DNA from: a virus
IMG/VR virus record: IMGVR_UViG_3300025127_000115
Coordinates: 1 to 35,320 of that record
Length of the DNA: 35,320 nucleotides
Reading direction: 5' to 3' (one strand)
Below are positions 1 to 5,747 of the stretch, one piece after another. The notes under the pieces are model-generated. The model did not search any database, was not told the DNA's origin, and was given only the letters and a program-made list of their open reading frames with translations. The first letter of the stretch is position 1; the number at the start of each line of letters is the position of its first letter. The translations under genes and the position numbers were made by a program.

Positions 1-160
1 TCGATTGAATCAAATATGTATGCATTATCGGTGGTACAGTTTAATTACTGTATGTTCTTTCCTAGCTGACATCAGTCGAAAATCGATTCCCTCTCTGGTA
101 GCACTTCGGTGCGGAGAAGCTCATTCAATTGCACTTCAGAGTATATGCGACCGACCCGAA
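1..160. repeat. 160-bp direct terminal repeat, left copy
   Basis: These 160 bases recur at 35161-35320, the last 160 bases of the window. I see two adjacent differences only: GG at 33-34 here and AT at 35193-35194 there. Either the contig is circular and the overlap was kept, or this is a physical terminal repeat like that of T7-type phages. The repeat includes the inverted repeat TACAGT-ttaatt-ACTGTA (36-53 region) and a GCAC-UUCG-GUGC hairpin near 101-112. An assembly overlap would normally be identical, so the mismatches hint at real variation or a consensus error. Confidence 0.93.
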
Positions 161-389
161 CAGCAGGTGTTCCTTCTCAGTCCAACCCGATACCTACCTT
201 GGGGTAACACTCCAAGTGGCGATGCCGTGCTAATTAATACGCACCATGAGAGCAGGAAGTGGTAACGCAGGATTCCAATAGGAGACTTAGACGACGTATC
301 AAGGGGGACATAAGATTGTAAAGCGACCACACGAAGTGGCGGTCTCAAGTCCGCATAAACGCTGAGAGCAATCAACAACAACTATTATT
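1..389 (+). other. non-coding leader before the first early gene
   Basis: I see no convincing gene here: the open frames lack plausible ATG starts and leaders. The stretch has several local hairpins: GCAC-UUCG-GUGC (101-112), CTTGG...CCAAG (about 199-215), and GACC/CAC-GAA-GTG/GGTC (about 325-344). It ends in the G-free leader caatcaacaacaactattatt (369-389) before the ATG at 390. It is probably the 5' untranslated region of the early transcript or a structured RNA. No sigma70-type promoter stands out. Confidence 0.5.
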
Positions 390-656
390 ATGGATAAATT
401 ACCTACAGTTAAATCAATCTTGAATACACCATCCATCTTTGATGGCTATACATTTGAGGACATGGTCACATTCGGACGTGTAAATGCCGAACAAGCAACA
501 TCCACCTGCATGATTAATGCTCAGGTAGATTACATGAAAAATCATGGATGGGCGGACATGGAAAACGTAGAGGGGTTCTTAAAAGCATGGTCGAAGCTTG
601 AATCACAGGTTCGCCGTAAATTTAACGAGGCGGAGGAAATCGCATCAATCCTTTAA
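390..656 (+). CDS. hypothetical protein, 88 aa, first early gene
   Basis: I do not recognise the family. The product is soluble, helix-rich and mildly acidic, with no membrane segment or signal peptide. The ATG at 390 follows a 21-base G-free leader and has no Shine-Dalgarno site, the same start context as the next genes. The gene is followed within a few bases by its own intrinsic terminator (662-690), so it is a single-gene transcription unit or one of a series of partially terminated cistrons. Its position directly after the leader suggests very early expression, possibly a host-takeover protein; that role is inference from position only. Confidence 0.75.
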   Translation: MDKLPTVKSILNTPSIFDGYTFEDMVTFGRVNAEQATSTCMINAQVDYMKNHGWADMENVEGFLKAWSKLESQVRRKFNEAEEIASIL

Positions 657-661
657 CGAAC

Positions 662-690
662 AGCTCGCACTTCACAGGTGCGGGCTTTTT
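662..690 (+). terminator. intrinsic terminator after the 88-aa gene
   Basis: A 9-bp stem AGCTCGCAC / GTGCGGGCT (662-670 with 678-686, one G-U pair) is closed by a 7-base loop and followed by TTTTT (686-690). It lies immediately after the stop codon of the gene at 390-656 and directly upstream of the hairpin at 696-710. Confidence 0.8.
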
Positions 691-739
691 GGGTAGAAGC
701 ATACTGCTTCCAATCAACAACAATCAACAATATATTATT
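691..739 (+). promoter_or_regulatory. GGGTA-hairpin plus G-free leader, copy 1
   Basis: GGGTA (691-695) is followed by a hairpin GAAGCA-tac-TGCTTC (696-710) and then 29 bases with no G (711-739), rich in CAA and TTA, up to the ATG at 740. The same arrangement with a different stem sequence lies at 1003-1047, and a larger version at 8586-8670. The compensatory change in the stems suggests the RNA hairpin is functional, for example in transcript 5'-end stability or translation control. Confidence 0.55.
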
Positions 740-967
740 ATGATACTAAATTCATTAGGCACAGCCATGAAAAATCTTCCAGAAACTATCGTGAACATCA
801 ACTCAAAAGATGACAGCCATGATAGCAGACGGGTAAAGTCCGACCTTATCGAATACGCTATTGAAACTCTATTGCAAGAGTACATGAAGACCCTTAAGGA
901 CACCGATGATGGTCGAGAAGCACTAAAGGCAAAGCTCCTTCTGCACAAACTATCCAAGGACTTGTAA
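740..967 (+). CDS. hypothetical protein, 75 aa
   Basis: I do not recognise the family. I chose the ATG at 740 because it directly follows the G-free leader 711-739. An internal ATG ten codons in is a weaker alternative. The product is charged, with a long probable helix through LIEYAIETLLQEYMKTL and a Lys-rich C-terminus, and no membrane segment. It is bracketed by intrinsic terminators (662-690 and 974-1002), so it is a stand-alone cassette. Confidence 0.7.
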   Translation: MILNSLGTAMKNLPETIVNINSKDDSHDSRRVKSDLIEYAIETLLQEYMKTLKDTDDGREALKAKLLLHKLSKDL

Positions 968-973
968 AACCAC

Positions 974-1002
974 AGCTCCCGCTCAAAAGGCGGGGGCTTT
1001 TT
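974..1002 (+). terminator. intrinsic terminator after the 75-aa gene
   Basis: A 9-bp stem AGCTCCCGC / GCGGGGGCT (974-982 with 990-998, one G-U pair), 7-base loop, then TTTTT (998-1002). It starts a few bases after the stop codon at 967. Confidence 0.8.
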
Positions 1003-1047
1003 GGGTAGATGCAGGTCGCATCAAACAACAACAAATAAATACATATT
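1003..1047 (+). promoter_or_regulatory. GGGTA-hairpin plus G-free leader, copy 2
   Basis: GGGTA (1003-1007), then hairpin GATGC-aggtc-GCATC (1008-1022), then a G-free stretch up to the ATG at 1048. It matches copy 1 (691-739) in layout and in the closing G-C and A-T pairs, but the inner stem differs with pairing kept. Confidence 0.55.
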
Positions 1048-1254
1048 ATGAAAAACGAAATCACACTCACCGACAGGTCAGAAATAAACGAGATATTCAA
1101 GAGACATCTTGGCATGAAGGTCAGCTTGACTGATGACCAATGGAAGCAAGTAGAGGACTCCATACATAATGACGATGAATTGTGGGGTTATGTCTATGAT
1201 TCTATAAACAAAGCTGTATCTGATTTAACTGAGCCTCTTATAAAAACATTATAA
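1048..1254 (+). CDS. hypothetical protein, 68 aa
   Basis: I do not recognise the family. It is a small soluble protein with Lys, Asp and Glu spread throughout and a probable helix through SEINEIFKRHLG. The ATG follows a 25-base or longer G-free leader with no Shine-Dalgarno site. The next gene starts 26 bases after its stop, again behind a G-free leader, with no terminator between them, so the two are probably cotranscribed. Confidence 0.7.
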   Translation: MKNEITLTDRSEINEIFKRHLGMKVSLTDDQWKQVEDSIHNDDELWGYVYDSINKAVSDLTEPLIKTL

Positions 1255-1280
1255 ACAACAACAATCAACAATACATTATT

Positions 1281-1559
1281 ATGACATTTGAATACATAAC
1301 ATTCGGAATCATCGACAATCTAGTAATGATTATCGGTGCAATGACAGGCTACGAGGTTGAGAGATACCTTCCTAAGTCCCTTCAGAAGGGGCTAGGAGCT
1401 GTCATAGGGGCAGGGCTAGGCAATGCCACTAGTGACTGGCTTGGAGGCTTCGTAGCAGGCAACCTCAGCATGGCAAACGGCACAGCAGTCGGATGCATCA
1501 TCGGTCTGGGTTTCATCCCAGTAATTCTTCTCATCAGCAACTTACGCAACAACAAATAA
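1281..1559 (+). CDS. small glycine-rich membrane protein, 92 aa
   Basis: The product has a hydrophobic start (ITFGIIDNLVMIIGAMTG), a central Gly/Ala-rich segment (LGAVIGAGLGNATSDWLGG) and a hydrophobic C-terminal helix (CIIGLGFIPVILLISNL) ending in a short basic tail. That pattern suggests two or three membrane segments with glycine-zipper packing. No signal-peptide cleavage site is clear. It has the size and topology of a holin or of a membrane protein acting on the host envelope, but its early position argues against a simple holin. The start is fixed by the G-free leader at 1255-1280. Function is not known to me. Confidence 0.75.
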   Translation: MTFEYITFGIIDNLVMIIGAMTGYEVERYLPKSLQKGLGAVIGAGLGNATSDWLGGFVAGNLSMANGTAVGCIIGLGFIPVILLISNLRNNK

Positions 1560-1568
1560 ATACATACT

Positions 1569-1943
1569 ATGGTACACGAAAAAGTAAAAAATATTAAGTA
1601 CGAAAAATTAGATAGTGGGATTGAATTCGAGACTATCGAGATTCCTCTTCGACATGACATGACCGCAAGGTTACAAGTGTGGTTCGAGGTGTGCGATGGT
1701 AACCACCTTATCGCAAGGTCAGAGGATGCTTGGGTCTTTATTGATTACAAGGATAACACCTATGAATTGACAGAGTATGAAGTCTCAGAGGGCTATCCAT
1801 ACGATGAGGAGTACGATGAAGATACGCCAAACTTGAAGCTACCAAGGCATAGAGATGGATACTACCACAGTTCGTGGTTCAAGAAGCTCGAAGCAAATCT
1901 CGATTACTTAACCAGTAAAGCTAACGAAGTCTACGGCTTCTAG
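1569..1943 (+). CDS. hypothetical acidic protein, 124 aa
   Basis: I do not recognise the family. The N-terminal half looks like alternating beta strands (ARLQVWFEV, HLIARSEDAWVFIDY). A very acidic stretch follows (GYPYDEEYDEDTPN), then a basic and aromatic C-terminus. Such acidic patches occur in DNA mimics and inhibitor proteins, but this is only a resemblance. The ATG follows a G-free stretch that overlaps the end of the preceding gene. The structured RNA at 1957-2065 begins 14 bases after its stop. Confidence 0.72.
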   Translation: MVHEKVKNIKYEKLDSGIEFETIEIPLRHDMTARLQVWFEVCDGNHLIARSEDAWVFIDYKDNTYELTEYEVSEGYPYDEEYDEDTPNLKLPRHRDGYYHSSWFKKLEANLDYLTSKANEVYGF

Positions 1944-1956
1944 AATTTATCACACA

Positions 1957-2074
1957 GCACCACTTAGCTTCGCCTAGAGAGGCTTATCTTCGGATACTCT
2001 AGGTCATACCCTCGAATTGTACTCCCAAGTGATAGGGAGGAGAGGGGAGAGGCTAAGAAAGGTGCAACATTTTT
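1957..2074 (+). ncRNA. candidate structured RNA, three-way junction
   Basis: The intergenic sequence folds well by eye. The closing stem pairs GCACC (1957-1961) with GGTGC (2061-2065), and CTTAGC (1963-1968) with GCTAAG (2052-2057). Arm 1 pairs CCTAGAG (1973-1979) with CTCTAGG (1997-2003) and holds an inner TATC-UUCG-GATA hairpin. Arm 2 pairs CCCTC (2009-2013) with GAGGG (2042-2046) and CTCCC (2022-2026) with GGGAG (2035-2039). A TTTTT run follows at 2070-2074, then a G-free leader to the ATG at 2101. It could be a 5' regulatory element of the next gene, or a free RNA ended by the T run. It is not a tRNA. Confidence 0.6.
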
Positions 2075-2100
2075 ACACACACACTAACCACACAAATAAT

Positions 2101-2307
2101 ATGGCTAAATCATACGATGTATACGGCACTTCCTCGATGAGGAAAGGCGAAACAATAATACTTCTAAGCGAAGGCTACACTTGTCAATCAAGTGCGGAGC
2201 AGGGCATGAGATGGTGCGAGCGACAAGGCTCGAAGCATTGCAAGGTAGTCCCTACCGATAAGCAGTCCGACAATCTTGGGATGTCCTTCGAGGAACTAAT
2301 CAGTTAA
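2101..2307 (+). CDS. hypothetical protein, 68 aa
   Basis: I do not recognise the family. I chose the ATG at 2101 (MAKSYDVYG) because it directly follows a 33-base G-free leader. A longer frame from 2017 would run through the paired arms of the structured RNA and encode an unlikely N-terminus. The product has a short beta-like start and CERQGSKHCKVVPTD near the C-terminus, with three cysteines in all. It resembles small single-domain phage proteins that bind or modify host factors only in a general way. Confidence 0.72.
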   Translation: MAKSYDVYGTSSMRKGETIILLSEGYTCQSSAEQGMRWCERQGSKHCKVVPTDKQSDNLGMSFEELIS

Positions 2308-2314
2308 GGTCGAA

Positions 2315-2363
2315 ACGGGCGATGCCCGTCTAGCAGTTACTCTGCTACTGATGAGACCATCAG
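2315..2363 (+). promoter_or_regulatory. three tandem hairpins before the 104-aa gene
   Basis: Three perfect short hairpins follow one another: ACGGGC-gat-GCCCGT (2315-2329), AGCAG-ttact-CTGCT (2332-2346) and CTGATG-agac-CATCAG (2348-2363). They are followed by a 30-base G-free leader (2364-2393) with CACACACACACACT just before the ATG. None has a T run, so they are unlikely to be classic terminators; a processing, stability or translation element is more likely. Confidence 0.55.
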
Positions 2364-2393
2364 CTAATTACTCAACTATCACACACACACACT

Positions 2394-2708
2394 ATGAATA
2401 TCAAAAACAAAATCAAACAGTTCATCAACACCCTCGAAGACAATGGCTTTAAACTTACTAGTGCCTTCGATGCCGAGCAGGATGAAATCAAGAACCCAAG
2501 TGTAGAGGATGCCTACATTTGGGTATCCTGTTGCGAGTCAGGAATCATAAGGTTCACCTACGATAATCGCTACCGATTCCATGTGTATTTCACGCCTTAC
2601 AATGGCGATGATTTAGGGGATTGCATCCCCGATTACTCATGGTCACGTGGTACACCACAGGATGTGACTGATGCATTCGAGAAGATATTTGACTCATCAA
2701 CCTATTAA
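2394..2708 (+). CDS. hypothetical protein, 104 aa
   Basis: I do not recognise the family. It starts with a basic helix (MNIKNKIKQFINTLEDNGF), followed by a region with Trp, Tyr and Phe in probable beta strands (AYIWVSCCESGIIRFTYDN). No membrane segment is visible. The start is fixed by the G-free CA-repeat leader. It is followed within 16 bases by another gene with the same kind of CA-repeat leader. Confidence 0.72.
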   Translation: MNIKNKIKQFINTLEDNGFKLTSAFDAEQDEIKNPSVEDAYIWVSCCESGIIRFTYDNRYRFHVYFTPYNGDDLGDCIPDYSWSRGTPQDVTDAFEKIFDSSTY

Positions 2709-2723
2709 CCACACACACACGTT

Positions 2724-2930
2724 ATGAAAAACATAAATAAAGAAACAGTATCAGACTTACTATGTGACGCACACGACATCCGAAACGCTTTGCGATTTAC
2801 ACAAGGTAACTTATTGAGCAAACCAAAAGACAACGAAGGCACAGAGACCACAATAGGAGACTGCCTTGATAACATAATCGATACACTTGAAGGAATCGCA
2901 ATAACTAACCACACCACACACCATGAGTGA
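2724..2930 (+). CDS. hypothetical protein, 68 aa
   Basis: I do not recognise the family. It is a small, probably all-helical protein (SDLLCDAHDIRNALRF, then DCLDNIIDTLEGIAI) with a short His/Thr tail. The leader is ttaaccacacacacacgtt, with a single G and no Shine-Dalgarno site. Its stop overlaps the start of the next gene by 8 bases, so the two are translationally coupled. Confidence 0.68.
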   Translation: MKNINKETVSDLLCDAHDIRNALRFTQGNLLSKPKDNEGTETTIGDCLDNIIDTLEGIAITNHTTHHE

Positions 2931-3120
2931 TTACTGCAACATATGCGATACACGCAGACCCGAAGGTGGCACACAGCACCTCGTTCTTAACGGAGGTTCT
3001 CTATGGCTTGAGTACTGCAAGTCATGTGGGGAATCAGAAACCCTAACTAACCCATCAACTGGGGAGGTTAAAACCATAGCGGAGGTAGCCAAGCAAGCCA
3101 GAGAAACATCAACCGCTTAA
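2923..3120 (+). CDS. small zinc-ribbon-like protein, 65 aa
   Basis: Cys5-x2-Cys8 and Cys32-x2-Cys35 form two knuckles of the kind that bind one structural zinc in zinc ribbons. The segment between them reads as two beta strands around a GG turn. The C-terminus is a short helix (IAEVAKQARE). Such small zinc ribbons often bind nucleic acid or proteins; the target here is unknown. The ATG overlaps the end of the upstream gene. Its stop is followed directly by the CTTAAGATGG stem-loop region. Confidence 0.7.
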   Translation: MSDYCNICDTRRPEGGTQHLVLNGGSLWLEYCKSCGESETLTNPSTGEVKTIAEVAKQARETSTA

Positions 3121-3210
3121 CCATCTTAAGGCTATCAATCTTAAGGCTGTCTTTCCCTCCCTTCAAGGGGAGGGGGATGGCTTTCTTAAGATGGGGCTGT
3201 CTTAAGATGG
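3121..3210 (+). promoter_or_regulatory. CTTAAGATGG stem-loop with two competing 3' arms
   Basis: CCATCTTAAG (3121-3130) can pair perfectly with CTTAAGATGG at 3185-3194 or with the identical copy at 3201-3210. Inside lies a second hairpin, CCCTCCC-ttcaag-GGGAGGG (3155-3174). The same 11-mer CTTAAGATGGG occurs in the right-end non-coding region at 34515. The two interchangeable arms would suit an RNA switch or a protein-binding site. No T run follows either arm. Confidence 0.55.
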
Positions 3211-3237
3211 GTCACCTAAAATAACCTGTCAATAACC

Positions 3238-3429
3238 ATGCAAAATATATTCTATTCAAATGCCCTTGACTACAAGGACGAGGATGTCATCAATGAGTTA
3301 CTCACAAGTAACGACAGGCATGACCCCTTTACAGAACAACCCTATCCCGAAGGACTAATCGAGGATACCTATTCAAGAAACCAACCCGCCAATCTATGGC
3401 GACCAACAACAAACAAATACTATGAGTAA
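3238..3429 (+). CDS. hypothetical protein, 63 aa
   Basis: I do not recognise the family. It is a short, acidic, hydrophilic protein with several prolines in its second half and probably little fixed structure. The ATG follows aataacc, without a Shine-Dalgarno site. The gene's end overlaps the start of the next gene by 8 bases. Confidence 0.6.
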   Translation: MQNIFYSNALDYKDEDVINELLTSNDRHDPFTEQPYPEGLIEDTYSRNQPANLWRPTTNKYYE

Positions 3430-3592
3430 GATATCAGAACTAGCAATTGAGTACACCAATCATGTCAACGAGTACCATCGGTGCATAACCGAGAGCAACA
3501 AGGAAGGCATGGAGTACCACGAGCAACAGCTCAAACGAATCAACAAGCTCCTCGGTATTGAGACTGAGGACTACAACAAACAGGAGGACTAA
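3422..3592 (+). CDS. hypothetical protein, 56 aa
   Basis: This small frame starts at the ATG inside the last codons of the preceding gene (leader caacaaacaaatact) and encodes an amphipathic helix-rich protein: MSKISELAIEYTNHV at the start, then SNKEGMEYHEQQLKRINKLL. I do not recognise the family; a short coiled coil is likely. It ends two bases before the next ATG. The overlapping starts on both sides are the best evidence that it is real. Confidence 0.65.
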   Translation: MSKISELAIEYTNHVNEYHRCITESNKEGMEYHEQQLKRINKLLGIETEDYNKQED

Positions 3593-3593
3593 T

Positions 3594-3845
3594 ATGTACG
3601 GAGATATAGAGGACTACACGGACAGAGACAGGGTGATTAACCACTCCGAGAGTGGCATCCCTTTTAAAATTACAATGGACACCTTCCATCACGAGGACGT
3701 ACTGGTTACTGGTACGTTCAGCGTTGATGAGGATGGCGAGTTCTACTGCTTTGATACATTTGAGTGCAAGTACTACCTCGATGAGGATGACATGGTCGCA
3801 CTACTTGAATGGATTAATGATGACAACCAACTACCACTACGATGA
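3594..3845 (+). CDS. hypothetical acidic protein, 83 aa
   Basis: I do not recognise the family. I chose ATG 3594 (MYGDIEDYTD), one base after the previous stop; the upstream GGAGGA lies 4-9 bases before it and may act as a Shine-Dalgarno site. The product is acidic and beta-rich (DVLVTGTFSVDEDGEFYCF) and ends in a helix (DDMVALLEWINDDN). Its end overlaps the start of the lysis gene by four bases. Confidence 0.7.
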   Translation: MYGDIEDYTDRDRVINHSESGIPFKITMDTFHHEDVLVTGTFSVDEDGEFYCFDTFECKYYLDEDDMVALLEWINDDNQLPLR

Positions 3846-4252
3846 AATACTTATTACTTTTACTTCCCCTCCTTGTCACCTCAGCCTTGGCTGACGATGC
3901 CGAGATAGTAGCATCAACACTTATCCTTGAGGCTGGCGGTGAGTACGCTGAGGGGGCGATGCAGGCGGTGCATGAGGTTATCCTTAACCGAGCTGACAAA
4001 CGCAGGCTCACGCCCAAGCAGGTATGCCTACAGCCCAAGCAGTTCAGCTGTTGGAATAGCGGTAAGTACCGCAAGCTAATCGCCAAGGCTAAGGCTCACC
4101 CTCGGTACGCTCACGCACTCAGTATCGTACATGGAAAGCGAACCAATATAACTGGGGGAGCTGACCACTATCACGCCAAGTATGTAAAGCCATACTGGGC
4201 AAAACATTTGGAGTTGACCTGTACTATCGGTCAGCACATATTCTATAAATAA
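3842..4252 (+). CDS. SleB-type cell-wall hydrolase, putative endolysin
   Basis: The product is a 136-aa SleB/Hydrolase_2 family enzyme, a group that cleaves the peptidoglycan glycan strand. Residues 1-17 form a typical signal peptide (Lys2, then a Leu-rich core, cleavage likely after ALA), so it should be exported by Sec. The mature part starts with the catalytic-Glu region ASTLILEAGGE (Glu30), and later has the family's PKQFSCWN, a HPRYAHALSIV helix and GGADHYHAKYVKPYW. The length is close to the minimal catalytic domain with no binding domain. It lies in the early + strand cluster, not with the holin-like genes of the late block. A role in lysis is likely; remodelling of the cell wall earlier in infection is possible. 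Confidence 0.88.
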   Translation: MKYLLLLLPLLVTSALADDAEIVASTLILEAGGEYAEGAMQAVHEVILNRADKRRLTPKQVCLQPKQFSCWNSGKYRKLIAKAKAHPRYAHALSIVHGKRTNITGGADHYHAKYVKPYWAKHLELTCTIGQHIFYK

Positions 4253-4274
4253 ATAACCTATAACTAAATAAACT

Positions 4275-4667
4275 ATGAGCACAATAAAAGTACATACATA
4301 CCCACAAGGGCAACAGCTTTCCAATGGGGAGCATATACAAGTTCAAGTAAAGATAAGCGGAGTTCTTGTTTTCAAGGACGCTTACTTCCATGAGCTACAG
4401 GATGGCGACAAGTACATCATCCCCGAACAAGTCCAGCTACCACTAGCTAGCGACATCGAGATACTGGACTATCTAATTGATAATCAAAAGACCTTGGCGT
4501 TCAGTATTCATGAGCGTACCGATGACACTAGTGAGGTCTACTGCTACGAGAAGGAAACAATCAAGCAGGTAGGCGGTGTAGTTACTGGCAAGCACCCACT
4601 CAAGTCAGAGATTCGTGGAGCATTCCGTGAACTCATGTCACAAGTAATTGCAAACGATAAGTTATAA
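4275..4667 (+). CDS. hypothetical protein, 130 aa
   Basis: I do not recognise the family. The first two thirds look beta-rich (HIQVQVKISGVLVFKDAYF), and the C-terminus is helical and basic (HPLKSEIRGAFRELMSQVI). No signal peptide or membrane segment. The ATG follows aataacctataactaaataaact, a G-free leader. A terminator-like hairpin follows at 4693-4724, so it closes the first early block. Confidence 0.72.
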   Translation: MSTIKVHTYPQGQQLSNGEHIQVQVKISGVLVFKDAYFHELQDGDKYIIPEQVQLPLASDIEILDYLIDNQKTLAFSIHERTDDTSEVYCYEKETIKQVGGVVTGKHPLKSEIRGAFRELMSQVIANDKL

Positions 4668-4692
4668 ATCCTATAGGATTTGACATCAGCAG

Positions 4693-4724
4693 GGTGGGTC
4701 ATCTTAAATGGTGACTCACCTTTT
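4693..4724 (+). terminator. intrinsic terminator between early blocks
   Basis: Stem GGTGGGTCA / TGACTCACC (4693-4701 with 4712-4720, one G-U pair), loop tcttaaatgg, then TTTT (4721-4724). The nuclease ATG at 4735 lies just ten bases after the T run, so that gene needs read-through or a nearby start of transcription. The loop contains a variant of the CTTAAGATGG motif. Confidence 0.65.
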
Positions 4725-4734
4725 ATATATTCCT

Positions 4735-5499
4735 ATGGCACATTTCTACAACTGCAAAGATACTACTGACCCTTCCTTTGAGCCTGACATTGAGACACCA
4801 GCGAAGGCTCGCAAGGTCAACAAGGTTTACCCATCCGTTACTACAGTACTCGGTATAGTAAAGGATGCCTTCCTTGATTCAATTTACAAACCACGTATGA
4901 TGACTGACCTAGCTAGGAAGAATCCCTTCTTACCTTGGCAGGAACTCGAACGTATGACTTACGGATTCCGTAAGCACCCAGCCACCAACGAGGACATACC
5001 ATCCTCGGAGTTCGGCACAGCGGTTCACAAGACAATCGAGGATATGATTGAATCCCTTATATGGGACAGGATGCGTGAGCTACCCGAAGGCAGGGAGTAC
5101 GATGACTGGGCTGAACCATTTTATCAATGGGTACTGGACAATGACGTTAAGCCAATCGCCTGCGAAAGAATCATAGCTGACAATCGTATCAAGATTGCTG
5201 GCTCAGTTGATTTCATAGGACATGATTCCGATGGCAAGGTTTTCCTTGCGGACTACAAGTGCCGTACTAATACCAAGGGTAAGGCTAAGACTTACGACAA
5301 GGACTGCCAGCAGTTAGCTATTGAATCATGGATGCTAATGAAGCAACACAAGCTGGACTACCTGCCCTCATGCATCTCAGTTGTAATTGATTGCGACACA
5401 AAGAAACACCACCATAAAGTTTGGGACTCAGATGAAATGCAAAAGGGAATCAAGGTCGCAAAGAAATGTGCCGAACTTTACTGGCTACTAAGAATGTAA
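4735..5499 (+). CDS. Cas4/RecB-like PD-(D/E)XK nuclease
   Basis: The 254-aa product shows the RecB/Cas4 nuclease layout: an early Ser/Thr motif (YPSVTTVLG, 32-40), His98 in GTAVHKTIEDM, Glu144 in CERII, Asp159 in AGSVDFIG, the D-x-K motif at Asp173-Tyr-Lys175 and the QQLAIESWM helix with Gln192. These residues bind Mg2+ and cut DNA. The enzyme probably trims DNA ends for the ERF annealing protein downstream or degrades host DNA. No four-cysteine Fe-S cluster is evident. I chose ATG 4735 because the upstream frame would run through the terminator hairpin. It opens the DNA-metabolism block. Confidence 0.85.
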   Translation: MAHFYNCKDTTDPSFEPDIETPAKARKVNKVYPSVTTVLGIVKDAFLDSIYKPRMMTDLARKNPFLPWQELERMTYGFRKHPATNEDIPSSEFGTAVHKTIEDMIESLIWDRMRELPEGREYDDWAEPFYQWVLDNDVKPIACERIIADNRIKIAGSVDFIGHDSDGKVFLADYKCRTNTKGKAKTYDKDCQQLAIESWMLMKQHKLDYLPSCISVVIDCDTKKHHHKVWDSDEMQKGIKVAKKCAELYWLLRM

Positions 5500-5501
5500 T
5501 T

Positions 5502-5747
5502 ATGTACGTAAATAACCCAACACTTGATGACTATTTAGAATGGGCTGACCCCGAAGCCATCCGCTTTGACGGACTGGACGATGCGGTAGTCGGCGTTGAC
5601 CACAGGGGCTTCCTGCTTTATGACCACAGCAAAATGATTGAGGTGTTCGAGGAGCAAGGCATGACAGTTGACGAGGCTTATGAGTGGATTGATTTCAATG
5701 TCATCCCAGTCATGGGTGGCGAGGGCTTCACAGTCATATACCAATGA
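5502..5747 (+). CDS. conserved phage protein of unknown function, 81 aa
   Basis: The pattern LDDAVVGVDHRGFLLYDHSKMIEVFEEQGM...EAYEWIDFNVI is one I know from many phages as an uncharacterised family that occurs near replication and nuclease genes. No catalytic motif is known to me. The ATG at 5502 lies two bases after the nuclease stop; the longer upstream frame is inside the nuclease gene. Its last codon overlaps the next ATG (ATGA), so translation is coupled. Confidence 0.78.
   Translation: MYVNNPTLDDYLEWADPEAIRFDGLDDAVVGVDHRGFLLYDHSKMIEVFEEQGMTVDEAYEWIDFNVIPVMGGEGFTVIYQ

Noticed and set aside
5-381. Open frames in the left leader on both strands (about 81-86 aa)
   Set aside because: They lack an ATG with a plausible leader, cross the terminal repeat and the hairpins, and the proteins look random.
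1-389. Group I intron or other known ribozyme in the left leader
   Set aside because: Several hairpins are present, but I find no P/Q/R/S core elements or other signature.
689-739. Longer start for the 75-aa gene from TTG at 689
   Set aside because: The extra codons are the terminator T run, the GGGTA-hairpin and the G-free leader.
2017-2100. Longer start for the 68-aa gene at 2101
   Set aside because: The extra residues come from the paired arms of the structured RNA, and the typical leader lies just before 2101.
3652-3894. Alternative 80-aa frame overlapping the 83-aa and lysis genes
   Set aside because: It lies in another frame across two well-supported genes with a start inside the first.
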